DNA of 64,000 nt, taken from positions 1,213,501 to 1,277,500 of the forward strand of contig NZ_CP058595.1 of assembly GCF_013402795.1 (NCBI RefSeq), given 5' to 3'. Positions 53,382-62,600 of this stretch are shown here, one piece after another. The notes below the pieces were generated by a model. That model was not told the DNA's origin and did not search any database. It saw nothing but the letters and a program-made list of their open reading frames with translations. Within the stretch, counting starts at the first letter, position 1, and each line of letters opens with the position of its first letter. Source of the DNA: Costertonia aggregata. Lineage in GTDB: Bacteria > Bacteroidota > Bacteroidia > Flavobacteriales > Flavobacteriaceae. The position numbers and the translations under genes were made by a program.

Positions 53382-56300
53382 ATGAAAATCATGAAATTAC
53401 TTTTGATCTTTTTGTTAGTTCTACCCTTAACTGGACCCTTCGGCTACGCTCAGGGCAAGAGAAAAAAGAAAACGACTACCCCTGTAATCACGGTTCAAGA
53501 TTCCATGTTCCATGGACTAAAATGGCGAAACATCGGTCCGCATCGGGGCGGGCGAAGTGTAGCATCTTCAGGAGTAGTGGGCCAACCCTTGACCTATTAT
53601 ATGGGCACCGTTGGCGGCGGTATTTATAAAACCACGGATGCGGGAATCACCTGGAAAAACATTTCCGATGGATTTCTTAAAACAGGTACAGTTGGTTCTA
53701 TCGCCGTTTCCGAAAGCAATCCGAATATTGTTGTTGCCGGTATGGGCGAACATGCCGCTCGAGGGGTAATGACCTCTATGGGCGACGGGGTCTACAAATC
53801 TACCGATGCAGGAAAAACCTGGAAACACATTGGGTTGGATAAGACCCGACATATTTCCGATGTGATAATTCATCCTACAAATCCGGATATTATTTTTGTT
53901 GCTGCGCAAGGGGCCCAGTATGGCGGAAATCCTGAACGTGGAGTTTATCGTTCAACAGACGGGGGAGCAACTTGGGAGAAAACACTTTTCGTAGACAATA
54001 GTACGGGAGCATCCGATATATCGATGGATATGAAAAATCCATCCATCTTATATGCGGCCATGTGGCAACACAGACGCTATCCTTGGATAATGGAATCAGG
54101 TGGGGCAGCTTCCGGCTTGTATAAATCCACCGATGGCGGAAGCACTTGGAAGAAGATGAAGGAAGGTCTGCCAAAAGAATTTGGAAAAGCAGGTATTTCC
54201 ATTTCACGAGCAAACAATGAAATCGTTTATGCGGTCATTGAAGCGGAAGGAGAAAAAGGTGGCGTTTATAAATCGACCGATGCAGGCAAAAAATGGACCC
54301 AGGTCAACAAAGACCGCATCAATATCGCTCGTTCATGGTATTACATGGAAATCTTCGCCGACCCACAAAATGAGAATATCGTGTATGTGTTGAACGCACC
54401 GGTAACAAAGTCCATTGATGGCGGTAAAAGCTTTAAACCCCTACCTACTCCACATGGTGACAACCATCATTTGTGGATTGACCCGCATAACAATCAACGG
54501 ATGATCAATTCCAATGATGGGGGTTCAAACGTTTCTAATAACGGGGGACAAAGTTGGAGCACGCAAACCAATCAAAACACGGCACAGTTTTATCGTGTCA
54601 TCACCGATAATTTGATTCCGTACAATGTGTACGGGGGCCAGCAAGATAATTCTACGGTGGCCATTGCAAGTCGTACCAATGATACCGGTATCGATTGGAA
54701 AGATTGGTATGCCGTTGCTGGTGGCGAGAGTGCTTTTTTGGCTTTTGATCCCGATAATCCTGAGATTATTTATGGGGGTACTTATCAAGGGAATCTCGAC
54801 AAGTGGGATGCTAAATCACGTGAATCAAAACCCATTAAACAATATCCTGAATTGGGATTGGGTATTGCACCCAAGGACACGAAATACCGGTACAATTGGA
54901 ACGCACCAGTCATTACTTCTCCCCACGATAGAAATACGATTTATCATGCCGGAAATGTGGTTTTCAAATCTACGGATGAAGGACAAAGTTGGGAAGTTGT
55001 TAGTCCCGATTTGACCAAAAACGAAACCGAAAAACATGGCCCCGGGGGCGGACCTTACACCAACGAAGCTGCTGGTGGAGAAAATTATAACACCATTACC
55101 TATTTGGTAGAATCGAAACACGAAGAAGGCGTCCTCTGGGCAGGCAGTGATGACGGGCTGCTTCATGTCACCAAAGATGGGGGACAAAATTGGACAAATG
55201 TAACACCCCCGAATATTCCTGACGGAATCGTGAACAGCATTGAGGTTTCGCCACATCATGCCGCTACCGCCTATGTTGTGGTGATGCGATACAAGTCAAT
55301 GGATTTGAATTCCCATATTTTCAAAACCAATGACTATGGGCAAACTTGGACACGAATTGTGAATGGAATAACCGGCGAACATACGTTTACCAGAGTCGTT
55401 CGTGAAGATCCCAAACAAAAAGGCATGCTGTACGCAGGTACGGAAACGGGCTTGTTCATTTCTTTCAATGACGGTCAAAATTGGCAGCCGTTTCAGTTGA
55501 ATCTCCCTGTCGTTCCTATCAATGATCTAGTATTTCAAGACAATGATTTGGTCGCCGCTACCGCAGGACGTTCTTTTTGGATATTGGATGATGTCGCCGC
55601 GATTCAGAATATCACTACACCTAAAGAAACTGTTCAGATCTTCAAACCCAAAGACACCTATTTGATTTTTGGCGGTAGTAGTGACAAACCGAGACCGGGC
55701 CTGGGAGACAATCCAAAAACCGGGGTCACATTCGATTACTATCTAGCAAAAGATGTGGACAGTCTGGACTTGAAATTAGAGGTTTTTCAAGGTGCTAAAC
55801 TTCTTAGAACCTATACCAATAAAAAACCGAAAGGTTTTAAAACTTGGCCCGGTGGTCCTTCGAAGCCACAGATTCTTCCCTCCAAAAAAGGGTACAACCG
55901 TTTTGCTTGGAATTTCAAACGTGAAAGCCTGCCTGCCATTGAGAAAGTGTTCATTTTCGGTGGAGATTCGGGCAGCAATGTAGGCCCGGGAACATATACC
56001 TTAAAACTCTCTTTAGATGACGTATCATCGGAAACCGAGGTGACGGTTTTGGCAAATCCGAAGATTGATGGTAGTCCAGAAGACTACACAGAACAGCAAG
56101 CCATGCTGGAAGAGATTGAAACATCGCTCAAAACCATTCACGAATCGGTAAACGACATGCGTTCCGCCAAATCGCAATTGGAGGCATATGCCAAACTTTT
56201 GAAAGACAATGAAAGTGCAAAAGAACTTTTGGAAAAAGGAGAATCGCTATTGAGACGAATCACAAGCTGGGAGGAAAATCTGATACAAGCCAAACAAAAG

Positions 56301-56540
56301 ACCTTTCAAGATGTTATCAATTACAATAATAAGCTCAATGCACAAATGATTCACTTAAAAGGATATATCGATGCCGCTGAACCACGGGTAACCAAAGGAG
56401 CTAAAGAACGTTGGGCCGATTTACAAAAAGATTGGCAAGTGTATGAAAACGAACGAAAAGCCATTGTTAATGACGAGATGAAGGCCTATAATGAGAAGTA
56501 TAGGGAGTTGAAGATTCCAGCTATTATTTTACCAGATTGA
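53382..56540 (+). CDS. VPS10/BNR-repeat exported protein
   Basis: A 1052-residue protein with a signal peptide (cleavage near YAQG; ATG 53391 is an alternative start). The first two thirds are a beta-propeller of BNR/sortilin-like blades with the repeated pattern STDAGKTW or STDGGATW ([19 protein letters not shown] and similar). Such proteins, often called glycosyl hydrolases, are of unproven activity. A C-terminal about 250 residues is helical and coiled-coil rich ([20 protein letters not shown]). The size and order are normal for the family. A partner may be the exported methyltransferase before it. Confidence 0.88.
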   Translation: MKIMKLLLIFLLVLPLTGPFGYAQGKRKKKTTTPVITVQDSMFHGLKWRNIGPHRGGRSVASSGVVGQPLTYYMGTVGGGIYKTTDAGITWKNISDGFLKTGTVGSIAVSESNPNIVVAGMGEHAARGVMTSMGDGVYKSTDAGKTWKHIGLDKTRHISDVIIHPTNPDIIFVAAQGAQYGGNPERGVYRSTDGGATWEKTLFVDNSTGASDISMDMKNPSILYAAMWQHRRYPWIMESGGAASGLYKSTDGGSTWKKMKEGLPKEFGKAGISISRANNEIVYAVIEAEGEKGGVYKSTDAGKKWTQVNKDRINIARSWYYMEIFADPQNENIVYVLNAPVTKSIDGGKSFKPLPTPHGDNHHLWIDPHNNQRMINSNDGGSNVSNNGGQSWSTQTNQNTAQFYRVITDNLIPYNVYGGQQDNSTVAIASRTNDTGIDWKDWYAVAGGESAFLAFDPDNPEIIYGGTYQGNLDKWDAKSRESKPIKQYPELGLGIAPKDTKYRYNWNAPVITSPHDRNTIYHAGNVVFKSTDEGQSWEVVSPDLTKNETEKHGPGGGPYTNEAAGGENYNTITYLVESKHEEGVLWAGSDDGLLHVTKDGGQNWTNVTPPNIPDGIVNSIEVSPHHAATAYVVVMRYKSMDLNSHIFKTNDYGQTWTRIVNGITGEHTFTRVVREDPKQKGMLYAGTETGLFISFNDGQNWQPFQLNLPVVPINDLVFQDNDLVAATAGRSFWILDDVAAIQNITTPKETVQIFKPKDTYLIFGGSSDKPRPGLGDNPKTGVTFDYYLAKDVDSLDLKLEVFQGAKLLRTYTNKKPKGFKTWPGGPSKPQILPSKKGYNRFAWNFKRESLPAIEKVFIFGGDSGSNVGPGTYTLKLSLDDVSSETEVTVLANPKIDGSPEDYTEQQAMLEEIETSLKTIHESVNDMRSAKSQLEAYAKLLKDNESAKELLEKGESLLRRITSWEENLIQAKQKTFQDVINYNNKLNAQMIHLKGYIDAAEPRVTKGAKERWADLQKDWQVYENERKAIVNDEMKAYNEKYRELKIPAIILPD

Positions 56541-56617
56541 TACATTGAGCCGAATAAGAGAAACAAACCGTTTACAAACGGATAATTTGTATATTGTTTC
56601 AACCTATAAAATTTCCT

Positions 56618-57106
56618 ATGGGAAAAATTCTTTTATCGTTATTGTTACTCGCCACCAACACGTATGGCCAAAATACTTTAGCCTTTGATCAAGGTACTGC
56701 TTCGCCCAAAGCCGATTTATCGCAAATCACTTGGATGGAAGGCCATTGGAAAGGAGAGGCTTTTGGAGGAGTAATTGAAGAAATATGGAGCCCTCCATTA
56801 GGAGGTTCCATGATGTTTTCATTCAAATTGGTCGTTGACGGAGCCGTGAATTTTTATGAACTGGGCCATATTCGCCAGCTAGATGAAACACTCGTTTTTG
56901 AACTGAAACATTTTGGCGATGATTTAAAAGGATGGGAGGAAAAAAATGAAGTGCAGCGCTTTCAATTTATAAAGGCAGAGGGCAATCGACTCTATTTTGA
57001 TGGATTTACCTTTGAAAAGGTAAGTGCCACAGAAATAAATATTTATGGTTTAGTCCACCAAGGTGAAAAAGAGGAAGAGATAAAGTTCAATTACAAAAAA
57101 CAGTAA
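56618..57106 (+). CDS. DUF6265 family exported protein
   Basis: A 162-residue protein with a cleavable signal peptide (ends NTYGQ) from ATG 56618. The pattern ITWMEGHWKGEAFGGVIEEI with PPLGGSMM is that of DUF6265, a small lipocalin-like beta-barrel of unknown function. It follows the BNR gene by 77 bp and ends 1 bp before the next gene. Confidence 0.8.
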   Translation: MGKILLSLLLLATNTYGQNTLAFDQGTASPKADLSQITWMEGHWKGEAFGGVIEEIWSPPLGGSMMFSFKLVVDGAVNFYELGHIRQLDETLVFELKHFGDDLKGWEEKNEVQRFQFIKAEGNRLYFDGFTFEKVSATEINIYGLVHQGEKEEEIKFNYKKQ

Positions 57107-57107
57107 T

Positions 57108-57458
57108 TTGAAAAAACAATGTTTGGAATGTGGAACGGCAATCCTTGGCAGAATCGATAAAAAATTCTGTAACGATTACTGTCGCAACGCATACAATAAC
57201 AAACTCAACAAGGATAGTAAAAATATTGTGCGTAACGTTAATAACAGGCTACGCAAAAACTATCGTATTTTGGAAAGTTTTCAATTAAAGGAAGGCAAGA
57301 CCAAGACCACAAAAGCAAAATTATCCGAAAAGGGCTTTGATTTTGACTACATTACCAACTTATACATTACCAAAAAAGGAACTACCTATTATTTTGTGTA
57401 TGACCTAGGGTATTTGCCCTTGGACAATGATTTTTATATGATCGTGAAGAGGGAATAA
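57108..57458 (+). CDS. Zinc-ribbon protein, TTG start
   Basis: A 116-residue basic protein. TTG 57108 is used because no ATG occurs before the final residues and the zinc ribbon begins immediately: CLECGTAILG, then KFCNDYCRNAYNN, giving CxxC and CxxxC. The rest is lysine-rich and ends in YFVYDLGYLPLDNDFYMI. I do not recognise a named function; nucleic acid binding is inferred from zinc ribbon and charge. It is 1 bp after DUF6265, so the two are coupled. Confidence 0.75.
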   Translation: MKKQCLECGTAILGRIDKKFCNDYCRNAYNNKLNKDSKNIVRNVNNRLRKNYRILESFQLKEGKTKTTKAKLSEKGFDFDYITNLYITKKGTTYYFVYDLGYLPLDNDFYMIVKRE

Positions 57459-57461
57459 GGC

Positions 57462-57602
57462 CTACCAATTCTGCCCGCTCAGTTTTAAAGCCGCGACTAC
57501 GATATCCTTTCTGCTTATTTGTCCTACCAGGAGTCCGTTTTTCATTACCGGTAACCTGCGCCTGTTGTGCTTGTCGAAAATGCGATTAGGAGAATCAATC
57601 AT
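57462..57602 (-). pseudogene. C-terminal fragment of a CBS domain protein
   Basis: A 46-codon frame from ATG 57602, ending TAG 57462-57464. It encodes the end of a CBS domain (NRRRLPVMKNGLLVGQISRK, then DIVVAALKL). Family members are about 150 residues with two CBS repeats; the rest is not found upstream, where the sequence becomes AT-rich and stop-rich. A gene remnant, convergent with the zinc-ribbon gene. Confidence 0.75.
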
Positions 57603-57692
57603 AGATTAGTGTGGTATATTTTGTATTTAAAGAAAAATAATTCTGATTCTGATAGATAAAACGCATATTCTACCGATGAAATGCATAAATAT

Positions 57693-58162
57693 TCGTTACA
57701 CTGTTAAAATTTTATTAAATTATTATTATAAATTAGTAGGCATATTCTTCTAAATCATTGCAGAATGATACCGAAACTACTTTTTTTATCTGTTCTTTTT
57801 TATTAGAATTCAACTTTCATCACAAAACTTACTTGAAAATGACTTAAATAGTTAGATCACTGGAACAGGATCGGCGAGAGGTTTCAAACAAAACGGAACA
57901 GCTTCTGAAAACTTGCGTGAAAACTGAACCAGCCCCACAGGAGGAAATACCGTTATATGCAAAGCCTCACCAGATAATTCAAGTGGCCCTGATGGCGGCT
58001 GGAACACTGATTATCACACGGTAAATTCAAACTTGGACTATCGCTTTGCCGTATGGGTCAAAAAAACTGGTACAACCAGTGGAACGACTTATTTCGGTGT
58101 AATAGTTACAATAACATACTAAAACTTTCAGGTTCGGTCAACAACAATTTTATTTGGTTGGT
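57693..58162 (+). pseudogene. Decayed copy of the T9SS protein gene
   Basis: The sequence from about 57693 parallels 58448 onward: a similar upstream region (CTGTTAAAATTTTATTAAA against GTGTTAAAATCATATTAAT), a start codon at 57765, then TTCAACTTTCATCACAAAAC, followed by an early TAG and several frameshifts. Similarity to the intact gene at 58518 can be followed to about 58160. It is a dead paralogue, duplicated with its promoter region. The intervening 58250-58447 holds nothing I can identify. Confidence 0.75.
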
Positions 58163-58249
58163 GTCGAACAGGCTAAAATTCTCCAAATGAAATATGAAGA
58201 AGAAAGCAGGAAAATGATGAAGGCATTTGAACGGCTAAAGTCTAAATAA
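58163..58249 (+). pseudogene. Orphan C-terminal gene fragment
   Basis: A 28-codon open tail with a stop (TAA 58247-58249) that encodes a charged helix ending MMKAFERLKSK. It follows the decayed T9SS gene copy but does not match the intact gene, so it is the end of some other gene. Too short to identify. Confidence 0.4.
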
Positions 58250-58517
58250 AAGATAGGTTCCTAATAGATGGTTTCGGAAGTTGTCATTCTCCCTACATTA
58301 TTCAGTGAAGGTTGGTTTAAGCAAAGAATGCCATAAAATTCGATTGACTAGCTAGCCACATCGATATGAAAAACTTGATGTATCGGCGTTCATTTTCGGT
58401 CACTTTCGATAAAGTGCATTTTTCATCGGCACATTTATGATTATATTCGTTAAAGTGTTAAAATCATATTAATTTTTAGGACTAGTTTAGTAAGACAATT
58501 CTTCTAATTCCTACAAG

Positions 58518-59627
58518 ATGACATCTAAATTATTTTGCTTTCCCTTACTTTTCTTTGCTTCAATTCAACTTTCATCACAAAACCTACTTGAGAATGACCT
58601 CGATGACTGGACGGTTGGAACAGGTTCTTCCCCAGGGTTTTCGGCACTTGGAACTACACAGGAAAACAATCGCGAGTACGGTATCGGCCCATTTGGCGAC
58701 AATGTGCTGCTCTGGAAAGCGACCCCGGATAGTCAAAGCAATGGCGATGGTGGTTTCATCTCCAAAAAACATGCTATCGACAACACCAAGGATTATCGCC
58801 TATCGGTATGGATAAAGAAAACAAATTCAAACACCGGTAGTACATACTTTGGATGTAGTACATGGAACGAGGGCGAAGTACTCAACCGAAACGGAACGGA
58901 GAACAACAATCCCTACTTTTTTTCGGCCGACCTCCCGGAGCTTGACAAGTGGTACCTATTGGTAGGTTTCATACACAACAGTTCATTTAACGGGACGGAC
59001 GATATCGGCGGTGTATATGATCCGGTCACCGGCAATAAAGTAAGAAGATTGAGGGACTTTAAGTTCAAGAGCACTGCTACGGCTACCAGACATAGAACAT
59101 TTCTTTATTATGACACCAATACCACAGACCGTCAGTATTACTTCGCACCCCGTATGGAGCAAATCAACGGCAACGAGCCATCCATAAACAGGCTGTTGGG
59201 CAAGGAGAACATTACCAGCCTCGTGTTTACCTACGATGCCGCAGGAAACAACAAATTACGCAAGCCCCCTTCCCAATCCGTTACCCTAAAGGCCGTTTTG
59301 CCGGACAAACCGACCGATACCGCGCCGGAAGCCCCAGCAGCGGAGGACATGGCCGTCGAAACAAAGAAGAACGAACTTGAAGAAAGCATAACGGTATATC
59401 CCAACCCGACCCAAGGGAAACTGACCATGGAATGGGACGGCATGCACAACGAACGTATTTTGGATATCCAAGTCTCGGACATGGGGAACAGGACCATTCC
59501 CATGCAACATAACCAAGGGGAGAGCCAAGTAAGGGTAGATCTGCAAAACTATCCACAAGGTATCTATATCGTCCGTTTTTTGTTGACGGACGGTAGCAGT
59601 ATCGTAAAGAAAATCATAAAGAACTAA
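58518..59627 (+). CDS. T9SS-sorted exported protein, jelly-roll-like
   Basis: A 369-residue protein with a signal peptide (ends LSSQ). Residues about 20-220 look like a carbohydrate-binding-module type beta-sandwich (DDWTVGTGSSPG, RLSVWIKKTNSNTGSTYFG). A short linker leads to a C-terminal type A sorting domain (VYPNPTQGKLTMEW, to GSSIVKKIIKN), so it should be secreted by type IX and attached to the surface. A decayed paralogue lies upstream. The large RHS gene starts 29 bp after it, probably in the same operon. Confidence 0.82.
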   Translation: MTSKLFCFPLLFFASIQLSSQNLLENDLDDWTVGTGSSPGFSALGTTQENNREYGIGPFGDNVLLWKATPDSQSNGDGGFISKKHAIDNTKDYRLSVWIKKTNSNTGSTYFGCSTWNEGEVLNRNGTENNNPYFFSADLPELDKWYLLVGFIHNSSFNGTDDIGGVYDPVTGNKVRRLRDFKFKSTATATRHRTFLYYDTNTTDRQYYFAPRMEQINGNEPSINRLLGKENITSLVFTYDAAGNNKLRKPPSQSVTLKAVLPDKPTDTAPEAPAAEDMAVETKKNELEESITVYPNPTQGKLTMEWDGMHNERILDIQVSDMGNRTIPMQHNQGESQVRVDLQNYPQGIYIVRFLLTDGSSIVKKIIKN

Positions 59628-59656
59628 CATACCGACCGCCTTAAACTCCAAAGCCT

Positions 59657-62600
59657 ATGAAATCCTTTATCCTCATACATAAAAGTCTACGTCAAAGTGT
59701 CTTGACACTGTTTATATTGGTAGTTTTTGCCGTAAACGGGCAGACTACGTTTCAGGAGGTGTCCCTAAAGACCACCCCCATTAAGGTACAGGACAGAAAA
59801 GAGGATGTACCCTTATCACAACTGGCAACTTCGGCCGATAGTGATTTGTCCGATATGATGTCCTCGGCCGCATCCACATCAACGGGCGTCACGGGCATTT
59901 CCGAAACAGTAGGTGAGCTTTCCGTATCGCCCACAGGGGCGGCGGTGTACAGTGTACCCATAAAGGTGCCACCGGGCATCAACGGGGTGGTACCCACGAT
60001 TGCCATTTCATACAACAGTCAGGCAGGGAACGGGTTGGCCGGATATGGCTGGAACGTTTCGGGCATCTCCATCATATCCCGTATCCCTTCGACCCAGTAC
60101 CACGATGGCGTAATAGACCCCGTGGATTTCGATGCGCTGGACCGTTTTTCGTTGGACGGGCAAAGGCTTATGTTAAAATCGGGGACCTATGGTGCCAACG
60201 GGGCCGTGTATGAAACCGAGGTACATTCCAATCTAAAGATTACCTCCCACGGTACATCCAGCTATGGGAGCGGCCCCCAATATTTTAAGGTAAGCTATCC
60301 GGACGGTGCCGTCGCCTACTATGGTAAGACCTCTGACAGCAGGTCACATATGGACTATGCCATTTCCCATTGGCAGAACCCACAACAGGTACGGGTAGAC
60401 TATAACTATACAAAAGCTGCCAACAACCTGAGTATTGCATCCATAAAATATGGCCACAGGAACGGTAGTACCACGGCTCCCAATGAGGTGCGTTTTGAAT
60501 ACAAGACCCGGTTACTGCCGGAACAGTCCTTTATCGGCGGAGTGGATTTTCGTAGGAGCAACATCCTTTCCAAAATTATAGTAGAGGCAGAAGGAACAGT
60601 TTATCGCAGGTATGAACTCGAGCACAATTCTAATTTCAGGTATCAAAGACTGACAAAAATCACCGAAAAGAGCGGTGACAATTCCTTGAGCTATAGCCCC
60701 ATCAGTTTTAGTTATAAAAATTCCGGAATCGGATTTGGTGTTACGGGAATCGACACAGACCTTAACGTTAATAATATAGAAAGGCGTAACTCCGAGATGG
60801 TGCCCTTGGATTATACGGGCAACGGGGAGATGGATTTTATCATTTATCCCAAGGATCGCTCGCAGCGCAACAAGTTATGGCTGTTCAATGACATACGCTC
60901 CGGACAGAACAATATAGGCAGCGAGGTAAACCTCCCGATCTTTGAAGGGCTATTTGCGGCCAGTTACCTGAACGCATCCAACAAAATGAGTGCCGGGCAA
61001 GGCTTCGTCACCGTTGAGCATGCCGGCAACCGCCAAGTGAAGTTCAAGATGCACGGTAAGGGCGGGACCGCTTTAGTGTCCCAGCTGTACGAAAAGACCT
61101 GGAATACCGTGCAGTCGTTCTATGATGTGAACTGCGATATCACGAACATATCACAAGCCCCTATGGAATACCTGTCCGGGGACTTCAACGGGGACGGTAT
61201 CACCGACCTCATGGCCATTACCGAACCTTATACCAATAGGGACTGTAGCAAACCCACCAATTGTGATAACGATCCAGACGATCGGGACGATGAGAACGGG
61301 GAGGACGAGGATGGCAACAATTATGCCGTTCCCGTTCCAGATCCTTCTCCAACCAATGATTCAGATCTTATATCGAACAGCACCAATTGCAACTGTACCT
61401 GTACCAATACCAACTACACGGTCGCAACCACGTATCTGGTCAACCTTGATCCCCGGGTAACCACGAATTTCGTCAGCGGGGCCGGTAATCTGGCAAGGTC
61501 ATTGAGCACCGAAAGCAGGTTGACGACCGCCGATGTAGACGGGGACGGCAAGACGGACATTCTCCATTTTACCGAAGGTCGCGTGGACGCTTATGCATTG
61601 GATAGCTCCAATCGCCTAAAGCTCTTATGGTCAAATACCGATTCACGAATAAAATTACGGTTTCAGCCCTTGCTAGGGGATTATAACGGGGACGGTAAGA
61701 CCGATTTTTTGATGCCTACAGGAAACAACAGTACGACTTACGCGATGTTCCACTCAACGGGTATCGGGTTTTTGGCAAATAGCGCCACATATCCCTTTAC
61801 ATACAGGCTCTCCGAAGAAGCAAGCACCGTACGGGCATACAGTTTGTTACCTACCGATATCAACGGGGACGGGCGTACCGATATACTGGAGTACATCACA
61901 GTTACGAACAACGGAGGTGCAAACGGGAAACAAACACTTACGATATACAATAACATCTCGCCCTTATCTTCAGACGAATCCCCGAAATTTTCCTTTACCG
62001 GGGAAGAGAGTCTTGAGGGTACCTTATACCATTTTCCCATTCCCGTGTTCCTCTCATCACGTGATATGCCCAACGATAATCTCGATTTTGCTACAATAAG
62101 TAACGACAAGGTTGCCTTTTTCACATTTAATAAGAATCATCTTGAGGAAACCAAGCTTAAGACCATATCGAACAATGGTATAGGATATTCCATCATTTAC
62201 GATGGTCTGGACCCTACAGCTTTTGGGGGCACACTGTACAGTGAAGGCCAAAATCAGGTATACCCCTATGTGGATATAGCCCAAACACGGGGTTTCAAGG
62301 TTGTTTCCGGTCTCGTAAGATCGGGAGCTGGTACAACGAACCTCCAAAAACTGTTCCAGTACCAAGGGGCGGTCGTGCATTCCGAAGGGCTTGGATTTAT
62401 GGGCTTTACGGGACTGGCCCGCAGCAATTGGTACGACCCTTCTAAAGGCAATCCTATATTCAACATATCCAAGCATGACATTGCAAGAAGAGGGGCCGTC
62501 ATACAGGCCTATTCCGTTCCCTACACGGTAAACTTCAACGAGGTCCCCTCCGATTATATCACCCGGAGCGATGCCCAATATGGGAGTTCCCTGGCCGCCA

